From assembly GCF_015207035.1 (NCBI RefSeq), contig NZ_JADEXQ010000015.1, positions 1-64,000 of the forward strand: a stretch of 64,000 nucleotides of DNA. Reading direction: 5' to 3'. This document shows positions 8,821 to 17,026 of the stretch, piece after piece (the first letter of the stretch is position 1; every line of letters begins with the position of its first letter). The notes under the pieces are model-generated. The model was given only the letters and a program-made list of their open reading frames with translations. It was not told where the DNA came from and did not search any database. This stretch comes from Romeriopsis navalis LEGE 11480. Its GTDB lineage: Bacteria > Cyanobacteriota > Cyanobacteriia > Leptolyngbyales > Leptolyngbyaceae. The position numbers and the translations under genes are program-made.

Positions 8821-9018
8821 CTAGCAACTGGCGACTAATTGCACCCGGCCCGAGTCCATTTCTTCCATCAACAATTCCAACGCTTCATACTCCACGTCGG
8901 AAATATGCCCCTGCTGGGTCAACGCACAGTTAATTTGATCTTCAATCCTTGGGGTGAGGCGGCGCAGATGCAACGCTTCGGAAACGAGTTGGCGGATGAT
9001 GACATTAGTGCTTTCCAT
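8821..9018 (-). CDS. Small conserved cyanobacterial protein (65 aa)
   Basis: A strong AAGGAG seven bases upstream fixes the start at the ATG at 9018, giving MESTNVIIRQLVSEALHLRR; the longer open frame to 9219 is not needed. The protein is helical and acidic (TPRIEDQINCALTQQGHISD, then ALELLMEEMDSGRVQL). It resembles small conserved cyanobacterial proteins of unknown role that share IIRQLV-EAL and TPRIE-QIN. There are no membrane or signal segments. Function is unknown. Confidence 0.65.
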   Translation of the reverse strand: MESTNVIIRQLVSEALHLRRLTPRIEDQINCALTQQGHISDVEYEALELLMEEMDSGRVQLVASC

Positions 9019-9573
9019 TGGCAGTCTCCTTAAGCCATAAAGCAATATTGATATTCTTTCCTTACTTGAAGCACCAAAACGATGACAGGTTCCCGTATCG
9101 GCGGTGACCTTCATCACAAGTTGCAGCACATCCGCGATTCCAGATATATGCCTCGCATACGAGGTCCAACGAAAAGACATATATCGCAGGTTCATCTTCT
9201 CTTCCCGATGTTCTACCACCAGTTGGTACAGCTCACAACCGCTGCCAGTAGTCCTGACTAAACAGCTATGTGAATATAGTCAAACCCATGACTGGCACAG
9301 TTCCCAAAAATTTTACATTTTCTGTAGTATTCCATAGAAAGACAGCGCCCCTGCAATAAATCATCATCATTGCCCCAGTAAAAACGTGGCGAAGTGTATC
9401 TAAAGTCACACTCTTCTACCTCTTCTTACTGAAAATTAAACAATTCCCTCTCTCTCAATAAAGATTTTGAGAACCCCCCCTTGTGGAGTGGCATCCACCC
9501 AGAAGGTGAGGTTATCGTCAGAGCTATCAGTGTTCAGTCTGTTGTCAAGCATTTAAGATTCGAGGTTATCGTT
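9019..9573. other. Intergenic region, 555 bases, no gene seen
   Basis: This is the divergent spacer between the small protein and the STAS gene. I see no convincing ORF, RNA motif or long repeat. It should contain promoters for both genes, but no clear -35/-10 pair stands out. Confidence 0.4.
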
Positions 9574-9900
9574 ATGCAGAGCTTGCTTTCTCGCGCTCAA
9601 GGTTCACTAGTCCGGGCCCAAGGCCACGTCAATGCGGCTACCGCGAGTGAATTGGAAACTCAAATTCATCAGGCAGTGAAGTCGGAAGCCACAGCCGTAC
9701 TCGTCGATATGGGGCAAGTCGAGTCCCTCGACAGCGCTGGGTTGATGGCGTTAGTCTCTTCCCTCACTTTGGCTCAGCAGTTGAACAAACGCCTCAGTCT
9801 TTGTTCCATGCCCGCCAACGTTCAAATCATTTTGGAAATGACACAGCTCGATCAAGTATTTGAAATCTTGCCTAGCCCCGCTGCATTCGAGCTGGCATAG
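9574..9900 (+). CDS. STAS-domain protein, anti-sigma-factor-antagonist type
   Basis: The product is 108 aa from the ATG at 9574, which has GAGG eight bases upstream; the upstream open frame to 9481 is not supported. The whole protein is one STAS domain. The phosphorylatable-serine motif is intact (VESLDSAGLMALVSSL), preceded by VLVDMGQV and followed by the LCSMPANVQIILEMTQLDQV helix. Family members bind and are phosphorylated by anti-sigma or partner-switching kinases and dephosphorylated by PP2C phosphatases. No such partner is adjacent, so the target is unknown. A terminator follows at 9953. Confidence 0.85.
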   Translation: MQSLLSRAQGSLVRAQGHVNAATASELETQIHQAVKSEATAVLVDMGQVESLDSAGLMALVSSLTLAQQLNKRLSLCSMPANVQIILEMTQLDQVFEILPSPAAFELA

Positions 9901-9952
9901 GTTCACAAACTCAATCGGCTGTTTTCAATCAAGTTAATCACCTAAATCCAAT

Positions 9953-9990
9953 AAGTGAGGGCGACTTAGAAAAGTCATCCTCACTTTTTT
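9953..9990 (+). terminator. Rho-independent terminator after the STAS gene
   Basis: The stem AAGTGAGG (9953-9960) pairs with CCTCACTT (9979-9986). An inner stem GACTT/AAGTC is also present, and a run of T follows to 9990. Confidence 0.8.
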
Positions 9991-10088
9991 CATTCGGGTC
10001 ACTATGCTAAGGCTATCGGTCCATAATCTCGGTGCCAGCTTCGGTATACTTGGGGATGGCCAATTAACCTTTGACATTGAGGATTGCT

Positions 10089-12707
10089 GTGGCAATTGCC
10101 GTTGAGACTTTACTGACCCCGGATGTGATGCGACCCGCACGTTACCTGGGGAATGAATTAGGCGCGGTCCATCGCGATTGGGATAGCGCGGTTGTGCGTT
10201 GGTCCCTCACATATCCTGAGATTTATGAGGTTGGGTCATCGAACTTAGGCCACATAATCCTCTACAGCATCATCAATCACCAACCGCGGCAGTTATGCGA
10301 TCGGGCCTATCTCCCCGCCTCCGACTTGACCAGCAAACTGAAGGAAACTGGCACCCCGCTGTTCGCGGTGGAGTCGCGTCGTCCACTTATCGACTTTGAT
10401 ATATTGGGCTTCAGCCTGAGCTATGAACTGGGCGCCACCAACATTTTGGAAATGCTGACGCTGGCCGGCATTCCCCTCACCTGGCAGGAACGGCAAACTG
10501 GGAACTGGCCATTAATTTTTGCTGGGGGACAAACTGCTACCTCCAATCCGGAACCCTACGCCGATTTCTTTGACTTCATTGCCATGGGTGATGGGGAGGA
10601 ATTATTACCGGAGATTGGTCTGATTGTCGAAGAGGGCAAGCTCGCCGGCATCGATCGTCAGGCCATGCTCCTGGATCTAGCCCAAATCCCTGGCATTTAT
10701 GTCCCAGAGTTCTACGACATGAACGAGGACGGGTCCGTTACCCCGAATCGATCCGGTGTCCCGCAGAAAATTCTGCGCCGCGTGGCGGAACCCATGCCGC
10801 ACTATTCCATTGGCCTCGTGCCGTACGTCGAAACTGTCCACGATCGGCTGACGGTGGAAATTCGTCGCGGTTGCACAAGGGGATGTCGCTTTTGCCAACC
10901 AGGCATGCTGACCCGTCCAGCCCGCGATGTCGAACCCGAAAAAGTAATCAACGCAATCGAACGGGGCATTCGGGAAACGGGTTATAACGAGTTTTCACTG
11001 CTGTCACTCTCCTGTTCCGATTACCTCGCGCTACCAGCGCTCGGGGTCGAAATTAAAAATCGGCTCAAGCACGAAAATATTTCACTCTCCTTGCCCAGTC
11101 AACGAGTCGATCGATTCGATGAGAACATCGCCAATATTATTGGTGGCACGCGCCAAATGAGTCTGACCTTTGCCCCGGAAGCGGGCACCCAGCGAATGCG
11201 CGACATCGTTAATAAGGGACTCACAAATGAAGAACTCCTGCGCGGGGTGAAGACCGCCTGGGAAAAAGGCTGGGATAAGGTCAAGCTATACTTCATGATT
11301 GGTTTACCCGGTGAAACCGATGCCGACGTCATTGGCATCGTCGAAACATTGGCCTGGCTCCGGCGCGAGTGCGCGGCCAAGGGGCGCAAGCGACTGAATT
11401 TCAACGTCACAATTTCCAACTTCACACCCAAACCCCACACGCCGTTCCAATGGCACTCAGTCTCAATTTCAGAATTTCAACGCAAAAAGGCACTGCTGAA
11501 GGAAGCATTCTGGGATTTACGCGGCGTCAAAGCCAATTTCACGGATTACCGGATTTCGGCAATGGAAGACTTTGTCGGCCGCGGCGATCGTCGCTTAGCC
11601 CCAGTGATTAAACGCGCTTGGGAACTAGGAGCGGGGATGGATGCCTGGTGGGAGAGCACCGAGAATGCATTTAATGCTTGGACCCAAGCAATCGATGAAG
11701 CCGGCTTGAGTTGGAAGTATCGTCAAGTTGAGGACGGCGAATGGAATACCTTCGAGCTGGATGAAGCAATCGGCGAATACCGTTTACCGGACGTCAACAA
11801 ACCGTTGCCTTGGGACCATTTGGATACCGGCATCGATAAAATCTGGCTACATGATGATCTGAAGAAGGCACTCGAAGCCGCCGTTGTCCCCGACTGTTCC
11901 TTTGAAGGCTGCTCACATTGCGGCGTCTGTAGTGTTGATTTTGGCCATAACGTGGTCATTCCCCCCACGCCCATTCCCCAGTTTGACGGGCACTTCAAAC
12001 CCGATAATACCCGGGCACAGCGAATTCGCATCTGGCATGGCAAACAAGGCAATATGGCGCTCGTCAGCCATTTAGACCTCCTCCGATTGTTCGATCGGGC
12101 CGTCCGCCGCGCCGCCATTCCCATCTCTTTTACCGGCGGTTATCACCCCAGCCCACGGATTAGCCCAGCGAATGCCCTGTCGCTCGGCTATCGAAGCTCC
12201 GGGGAAATCGTCGAGTTTGAACTAATTCGACCGATGGATGTGGCCGACTTCCGCCAAGCCCTAGCCGCCCAATTACCGCCGGAAATGGCCATCTTCCGGG
12301 CCGAAGAAGTCCCTGTATCATCGCCGTCCGCCACCGTCCTGCTCGATCGAGGTGAATATGAAATCACCCTCCATAGCGACACCCCGATTGACTGGCCAAC
12401 GGTCGCCCAGGATATTCTGGGCGCAACGGACATCATGACAAACCACACCACCAAATCTGGCAAAACTTATCCGATCAACTTGCGGGAACGCTTGTACGAG
12501 CTCGAAGTCCTTGAGACTGACACAAATCAAGCCACCGTGAAATATATCGGTAGTTGTCGCAACGATGGCACCATGCTACGCCCCCAAGCAGTCCTCGACA
12601 TGTTCGCTCAAATTGCTGGTTTAGACAGCGCTGAAGAGGCCGCCCAAGGCAAGCTGCACCTGGGTCAAGTCCACCGATTGCAAGTCATCCTCGGAGACAA
12701 GAAATAG
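10089..12707 (+). CDS. TIGR03960-type radical SAM protein with C-terminal DUF2344
   Basis: The product is about 872 aa. The start is uncertain: GTG at 10089 has TGAGG six bases upstream and gives VAIAVETLLTPDVMRPARYL as in relatives; a TTG at 10071 is also open. Order: a B12-binding-like N-terminal region (about 20-230, with LTYPEIYEVGSSNLGH), then a radical SAM core with the 4Fe-4S motif Cys262-Cys266-Cys269 (GCTRGCRFCQPG), then a DUF2344 domain from about residue 640 (MALVSHLDLLRLFDRA, SFTGGYHPSPR). A Cys-rich knot (CSFEGCSHCGVCSVDFG) sits between them. It is a cytoplasmic SAM-radical enzyme; the substrate is unknown, though homology and its place before rne suggest RNA or ribosome modification. 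It may be co-transcribed with rne, but rne has its own promoter candidate. Confidence 0.9.
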   Translation: MAIAVETLLTPDVMRPARYLGNELGAVHRDWDSAVVRWSLTYPEIYEVGSSNLGHIILYSIINHQPRQLCDRAYLPASDLTSKLKETGTPLFAVESRRPLIDFDILGFSLSYELGATNILEMLTLAGIPLTWQERQTGNWPLIFAGGQTATSNPEPYADFFDFIAMGDGEELLPEIGLIVEEGKLAGIDRQAMLLDLAQIPGIYVPEFYDMNEDGSVTPNRSGVPQKILRRVAEPMPHYSIGLVPYVETVHDRLTVEIRRGCTRGCRFCQPGMLTRPARDVEPEKVINAIERGIRETGYNEFSLLSLSCSDYLALPALGVEIKNRLKHENISLSLPSQRVDRFDENIANIIGGTRQMSLTFAPEAGTQRMRDIVNKGLTNEELLRGVKTAWEKGWDKVKLYFMIGLPGETDADVIGIVETLAWLRRECAAKGRKRLNFNVTISNFTPKPHTPFQWHSVSISEFQRKKALLKEAFWDLRGVKANFTDYRISAMEDFVGRGDRRLAPVIKRAWELGAGMDAWWESTENAFNAWTQAIDEAGLSWKYRQVEDGEWNTFELDEAIGEYRLPDVNKPLPWDHLDTGIDKIWLHDDLKKALEAAVVPDCSFEGCSHCGVCSVDFGHNVVIPPTPIPQFDGHFKPDNTRAQRIRIWHGKQGNMALVSHLDLLRLFDRAVRRAAIPISFTGGYHPSPRISPANALSLGYRSSGEIVEFELIRPMDVADFRQALAAQLPPEMAIFRAEEVPVSSPSATVLLDRGEYEITLHSDTPIDWPTVAQDILGATDIMTNHTTKSGKTYPINLRERLYELEVLETDTNQATVKYIGSCRNDGTMLRPQAVLDMFAQIAGLDSAEEAAQGKLHLGQVHRLQVILGDKK

Positions 12708-12783
12708 ACATCAACACAGTGCCATGCCCGTGCTGAACGTTAAACAATTCAAACAAACCTGTATCAGTCGCAACTGATTAGGT

Positions 12784-13213
12784 TATAATTCGGTGCGACA
12801 GCATTGGTTGCGGCTGCTTTTTGCTATTTCTAAAATTTAGTGAAGGCATTACGATCGCCGCGAGAAACCTTGCTAGTCCCCAAAGCTTTATTCACTTACA
12901 AACGATATGTTTAGATCTTTGCAGATGGTTAGCGCCGCTGTGAATGTCGCCGTATATCAAAGTTTCAGTCGAAATTATTCATTTCCCGCGATATTTCTAC
13001 AGCGATATAGAGATGCCGTAACGAATTGAACCAATGATTCTGAGGCTGTGAAGCAAACTTGCTTGATGGTTGGTGAGCTTGTCTTTGACTAACTATCCCA
13101 GTCCCACAATTGGGAAACGGGTCGCTCTCGCCATCAGGATTGTGTATCCCACTTCAAGTGCGCCAGGGAAAAGTTTCAGCATCCCGACGCCCATAGGAAT
13201 TTGAGGAAATTGA
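12784..13213 (+). promoter_or_regulatory. Putative rne promoter and long 5' leader
   Basis: A TATAAT box (12784-12789, in GGTTATAAT) lies about 425 bases before the rne start codon with no ORF between. Long leaders that let RNase E control its own mRNA are established for enterobacteria and reported for a cyanobacterium. The leader here is U-rich in places and has several small dyads. The ribosome-binding site GAGGAA lies six bases before the ATG at 13214. No good -35 box is visible. Confidence 0.5.
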
Positions 13214-15433
13214 ATGTCTAAGCAGATCATCATCGCTGAGGAGCATCGGATTGCCGCCGTTGTCGACGAAGATCAGATTCAAGAGCTGATTGTGGCAACT
13301 GGGACTCACCAGGTGGGCGATATTTATCTGGGTGTGGTCGAAAATGTCCTCCCCAGTATCGACGCAGCTTTCGTTAATATCGGCGATTCCGATCGCAATG
13401 GCTTTATCCATGTCACCGATCTCGGTCCATTGAAGCTTCGCCGCAGTGCTGGCTCGATTACTGAACTCCTGGCACCACAGCAAAAGGTGCTGGTTCAGGT
13501 GATGAAGGAGCCGACCGGCACCAAGGGGCCACGATTAACTGGGAATATTTCCTTGCCGGGTCGTTATCTAGTCCTGATGCCCTATGGCCGTGGGGTAAAT
13601 CTGTCACGCCGCATCCGCAACGAAAATGAGCGGAACCGGCTACGGGCCCTGGCGATTTTGGTAAAGCCTGCGGGAATGGGCATGGTCGTCCGCACAGAAG
13701 CCGAAAATATTCCCGAAGAAGCCATTATTGAGGATCTCGAAGCACTACAGCGGTCTTGGGAAGGCACCACCGAAGAAGCACTTAATAACCGCGCACCCGC
13801 GCTACTGACGCGCGACGACGACTTTATTCAAAAAGTTTTGCGGGATGCTTATAACGACGATGTCAATCGCATTGTTGTGGATTCAAGTCTGGGCATCAAA
13901 GGCGTGAAGCAACACCTAACGAATTGGGGCGGCGGACGTTTGCCCCAGGGTGTACTCGTCGATCACCACCGCGAACGCACACCGATTCTCGAGTATTTCC
14001 GGGTCAATGCGGCCATTCGTGAAGCCCTTAAACCCCGCGTTGACTTGCCATCAGGCGGCTATATTATCATTGAGAAAACGGAAGCACTCACCGTTATCGA
14101 CGTGAACTCCGGTTCCTTTACCCGATCGCAAACCTCGCGCGAAACTGTCCTCTGGACCAACTGCGAGGCCGCGACAGAATTAGCCCGACAGCTAAAGCTG
14201 CGCAATATTGCCGGTGTGATTGTGGTGGACTTCATTGATATGGATTCCCGCCGCGATCAACAGCAGGTGCTTGAACACTTCAACCGGGCCCTGCAATCGG
14301 ATAAAGCTAAACCGCAGATTGCCCAGCTCACCGAACTCGGACTGGTCGAGCTGACTCGGAAACGCCAGGGGAAAAATATCTACGAATTATTTGGTGAAGC
14401 CTGTGGCAGCTGTTCTGGTGTTGGCCTCGTTGCCAAACTGCCGGGCGAAAGCGGTGTCCAACAGATTCAACCGGGATACGATCGGGTACCCGATGCGACA
14501 CCGAGAGAATCGCGCCGGCCCGAACCGCGTACCGCTGCCGCTGCAACGCCGGATTATGAAGGCGATAGTTCACTCGAATTAATGCACCATCCGAGCTATC
14601 AAGAGCGTAGTGGAGGCAGACGGGGTCGCGGCGGTCGCCGCCGTCGGGGCGAGTTATCGCTGCCCAAAGAACCCGTAACCGCCCGGATGAGTCCCTGGGA
14701 AGAAGAGGCTCGCTACGGCAATGGCCGTCCCACACCCGCCGTCGAAACAGAAGCAGCACCCGAGTTCGAGGTAGCGGATCAGCGCGGAGATCGTGAAGAA
14801 CGCTTGGAACGGGGCGAACGACCAGAACGGGGCGAACGACCGGAACGCGGTGAACGGCGGGGACGGGGACGCCGCGATCGCTTCCCATCAGAACCACCGG
14901 AATTCGTCCATGTAGAGATGACCGCCGATGAACAGGAAGTTTATTCCTGGATGGGTATTTCACCCCTCGTCTTAACCGATCAGGAAGTGAAAAACCCGCG
15001 TAATGCCTTTGTTGCCGTAACCTTACCGGGTGAACCAGCGCCCGAACCACCGGCCGCAAACAGTGGGGCAGAAAGCGAGGCAAAACCCCGGCCAACACTC
15101 GTTAGTGCGGATGTAGAACAGGTGCCATCATCACCAGCGACATTAGAATTGGCGGCGGAGCCAGTTGAAAGCACACCCGAACCAGTTGAAAGCATGCCCG
15201 AGCCAGAAGAAGAAGCACCAAAACGATTGGTGCGCCGGCGGGGACGCACAAGTAGTAGCACAATAGATGAACCGAAAAGTGCTCCAAAACGACGACGGAG
15301 TACGAAGCCGGAAAAGGCAATTGATCCACCCATCGCCCAACCACAGGCAGAAGTCGCCTCGTCAGCCGAAGAGGAAGAAGAGGAGGCCCCAGTGGTGCGT
15401 CGCCGTCGTCGTCGCTCTTCCGCCAAGTCGTAA
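13214..15433 (+). CDS. rne: Ribonuclease E/G family endoribonuclease
   Basis: The product is 739 aa. The catalytic part (about 1-415) holds the S1 RNA-binding region (GDIYLGVVENVLPSIDAAFV), the 5' sensor and the DNase I-like region with metal ligands in VIDVNSGSFTR and VVDFIDMD. A zinc-link-type CxxC (EACGSCSGVG) follows. The C-terminal 320 residues are disordered and charged, with the repeat GERPERGERPERGERRGRG and EPVEST/EPVESM. The last residues contain RRRRRRSSA, the nonapeptide known in cyanobacteria to dock polynucleotide phosphorylase. The enzyme starts mRNA decay and processes rRNA and tRNA precursors. The radical SAM gene lies before it and rnhB 78 bases after it. Confidence 0.96.
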   Translation: MSKQIIIAEEHRIAAVVDEDQIQELIVATGTHQVGDIYLGVVENVLPSIDAAFVNIGDSDRNGFIHVTDLGPLKLRRSAGSITELLAPQQKVLVQVMKEPTGTKGPRLTGNISLPGRYLVLMPYGRGVNLSRRIRNENERNRLRALAILVKPAGMGMVVRTEAENIPEEAIIEDLEALQRSWEGTTEEALNNRAPALLTRDDDFIQKVLRDAYNDDVNRIVVDSSLGIKGVKQHLTNWGGGRLPQGVLVDHHRERTPILEYFRVNAAIREALKPRVDLPSGGYIIIEKTEALTVIDVNSGSFTRSQTSRETVLWTNCEAATELARQLKLRNIAGVIVVDFIDMDSRRDQQQVLEHFNRALQSDKAKPQIAQLTELGLVELTRKRQGKNIYELFGEACGSCSGVGLVAKLPGESGVQQIQPGYDRVPDATPRESRRPEPRTAAAATPDYEGDSSLELMHHPSYQERSGGRRGRGGRRRRGELSLPKEPVTARMSPWEEEARYGNGRPTPAVETEAAPEFEVADQRGDREERLERGERPERGERPERGERRGRGRRDRFPSEPPEFVHVEMTADEQEVYSWMGISPLVLTDQEVKNPRNAFVAVTLPGEPAPEPPAANSGAESEAKPRPTLVSADVEQVPSSPATLELAAEPVESTPEPVESMPEPEEEAPKRLVRRRGRTSSSTIDEPKSAPKRRRSTKPEKAIDPPIAQPQAEVASSAEEEEEEAPVVRRRRRRSSAKS

Positions 15434-15448
15434 ACCTAACGCAAGCAA

Positions 15449-15480
15449 CAATCTGAATGCTTAATACTCGAATCAGATTG
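15449..15480 (+). other. Hairpin between rne and rnhB
   Basis: Exact 8-bp arms CAATCTGA (15449-15456) and TCAGATTG (15473-15480) with a 16-base loop fill most of the 78-base spacer. There is no T tract, so it is more likely an RNA-stability or processing element than a terminator. Confidence 0.4.
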
Positions 15481-15511
15481 ATGTTTCCACAATCGTGCCT
15501 TGCGTAGCACA

Positions 15512-16180
15512 ATGCCGGTAAAACCCATGCCCGATCAACCTGGCCTGACCTACGAGCAAAGTCTTTGGCAACAGGGTAAAACCTGGATTGCCGGAGTCGA
15601 TGAAGTGGGGCTCGGTTGTTTGGCCGGACCGATCGTTGCGGCCGCCATCATCATCCCCCAAAACTGCCATCCCATACCTGGAGTGCGTGATTCGAAGCAG
15701 ATGTCAGCGAAGCAGCGGGAGTCAGCCTTTGAGACGGTCCTGCAGCAGGCGGTCCGGTTTGGGTTTGGCCTCGCGACGATTGCCGAAATCGATCAGATCA
15801 ATATTTTGCAGGCTTCATATTTGGCGATGAACCGGGCTTTAGCGCGTGTGCAGCCGGTTGATAATGCCTTGATTGATGGCCGGGCGATTAAACCCGGAAA
15901 AATTACGGGTGAATATACAACGATTGTCAAAGGCGATGCCCATTCCTACGCGATCGCCTGTGCTTCCGTCATCGCCAAAGTGCGGCGAGATCGCTTGATG
16001 CGGCGATTGGCTCAGAAATATCCCGGTTATGGCTGGGAAAAGAATGCGGGCTACGGCACAAAGCAACATCGGGAAGCCCTCCTGCGACTCGGGATTACCC
16101 CCTGGCATAGACAGAGCTATGCACCCGTTAAACAAGTTATGGAACAATTGTCGCTGTTTTACGAGCTGGGAGGAATTTAA
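15512..16180 (+). CDS. rnhB: Ribonuclease HII with altered GRG motif
   Basis: The product is 222 aa using the ATG at 15512 (MPVKPMPDQPG); a TTG at 15500 would add four residues. The enzyme removes RNA from RNA-DNA hybrids, including single ribonucleotides. Catalytic acidic residues are present: Asp30 and Glu31 in AGVDEVG, the Asp in ALIDGR and the Asp in KGDAHSYAIACASVIAK. The conserved Gly-Arg-Gly just after the first acidic pair reads Gly33-Leu34-Gly35 (codon CTC; one base from the Arg codon CGC). In characterised enzymes this motif contacts the junction phosphates. The protein may have changed specificity. It is probably co-transcribed with rne. Confidence 0.93.
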   Translation: MPVKPMPDQPGLTYEQSLWQQGKTWIAGVDEVGLGCLAGPIVAAAIIIPQNCHPIPGVRDSKQMSAKQRESAFETVLQQAVRFGFGLATIAEIDQINILQASYLAMNRALARVQPVDNALIDGRAIKPGKITGEYTTIVKGDAHSYAIACASVIAKVRRDRLMRRLAQKYPGYGWEKNAGYGTKQHREALLRLGITPWHRQSYAPVKQVMEQLSLFYELGGI

Positions 16181-16193
16181 GCTGGGAGGAATT
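16164..16193 (+). repeat. Short tandem duplication at the end of rnhB
   Basis: AGCTGGGAGGAATT occurs at 16164-16177 and again at 16180-16193 (period 16). The first copy encodes the last codons of rnhB. The second supplies GGAGGA, the ribosome-binding site of the 10-codon ORF that follows. Confidence 0.85.
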
Positions 16194-16196
16194 ATC

Positions 16197-16229
16197 ATGG
16201 GAATGATGAGCATCGGTATAAATCTATGA
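16197..16229 (+). CDS. Ten-codon leader peptide coupled to the Uma2 gene
   Basis: ATG at 16197 opens MGMMSIGINL and ends at TGA 16227-16229. GGAGGA lies six bases upstream at 16185-16190. The stop overlaps the Uma2 start in an ATGA, so ribosomes finishing this peptide can restart on Uma2, which has no clear ribosome-binding site of its own. The peptide itself need not have a function. The arrangement is seen directly; the coupling is inferred. Confidence 0.5.
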   Translation: MGMMSIGINL

Positions 16230-16831
16230 CGATCGCCACTACCGCCCCTGCCACAAAATTACCGGAAAATTCTCCCCTGCTATTTGAGGGGTTGACTTGG
16301 CGTGAGTTCAAAATTACTGAGCAGTTGCTTGATCGGCCAGGGTATCGATTGTCTTTTCTTGATGGGGTATTGGAGATTCAAGCGATGCCGAGCGAACAGC
16401 ATGAAACTGCCAAGAAGCGAATTGCAGGTTTGCTAGAGTTATATTTCTTACTACAGGGTTTTGACTTTACCCCAACCGGTTCAATGACTTTGGAAAGTGA
16501 ATCAGGTCTGGTCAAACGTGAGGCAGATGAATCCTATCGGCTGCGTGAGGGGCGCAAAAATCCGGATTTGGCGATCGAGATTGTCGTGAGCAGTGGTGGA
16601 CTTAATAAACTTGAGGCCTACAAGCGACTGCAAATTCCGGAGGTCTGGTTTTGGGAGGATGGGGTGCTGGAGCTACATCATCTGGATGGCGAAGGGGATG
16701 CGATGCATTACGAGAGAATTACTCAGAGTCAAGTGATACCCGGCATTGACTTGGAATTGCTGGGTCGCTGTATGACAATGGTCAATCACGTCGAAGCGAT
16801 TAAAACGTTCCAAAAGGGAATTCAGGCATAG
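16226..16831 (+). CDS. Uma2-family (DUF820) PD-(D/E)xK endonuclease-like protein
   Basis: The product is 201 aa. The Uma2 fold is recognised from GLTWREFKITEQLLDRPGYR, the acidic site in SFLDGVLEIQAMPSEQHE, the PD-(D/E)xK core in RKNPDLAIEIVVSSGG and KLEAYKRLQIPEVWFWEDG. These are very abundant in cyanobacteria, often in many copies. They are predicted nucleases, but a cellular role has not been firmly shown. The gene follows rnhB by 45 bases and starts inside an ATGA overlap with a leader ORF. It is probably the last gene of the rne-rnhB unit. Confidence 0.88.
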   Translation: MTIATTAPATKLPENSPLLFEGLTWREFKITEQLLDRPGYRLSFLDGVLEIQAMPSEQHETAKKRIAGLLELYFLLQGFDFTPTGSMTLESESGLVKREADESYRLREGRKNPDLAIEIVVSSGGLNKLEAYKRLQIPEVWFWEDGVLELHHLDGEGDAMHYERITQSQVIPGIDLELLGRCMTMVNHVEAIKTFQKGIQA

Positions 16832-16968
16832 AACCCAGAGTTAGTTGGTTAATTTGCTGTCTGTAGATAATCATCGTCCAGTCTATGTTCATCGCGACAC
16901 ATCGTTATCCCTATGATGGTTGCGATGCATGCTCGCTCAATCTGAGTGAACTGTGTTGATGGACACAA

Positions 16969-17013
16969 GAAAATTGCCCCCACGCCATGATTGTTAGACA
17001 GGGGACAGTTTTC
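16969..17013 (-). terminator. Hairpin downstream of the glutamate synthase gene
   Basis: Arms 16969-16981 and 17001-17013 pair over 12 of 13 positions (one mismatch, one wobble) with a 19-base loop, just past the stop codon at 17027. It lies in the convergent space with the Uma2 gene and may stop both transcripts. Confidence 0.5.
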
Positions 17014-17026
17014 TCGAAAGCGCGTT

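Noticed and set aside
14328-15098. 256-codon open frame antisense to rne
   Set aside because: It is an Arg/Val-rich shadow of the repetitive rne tail with no start signal.
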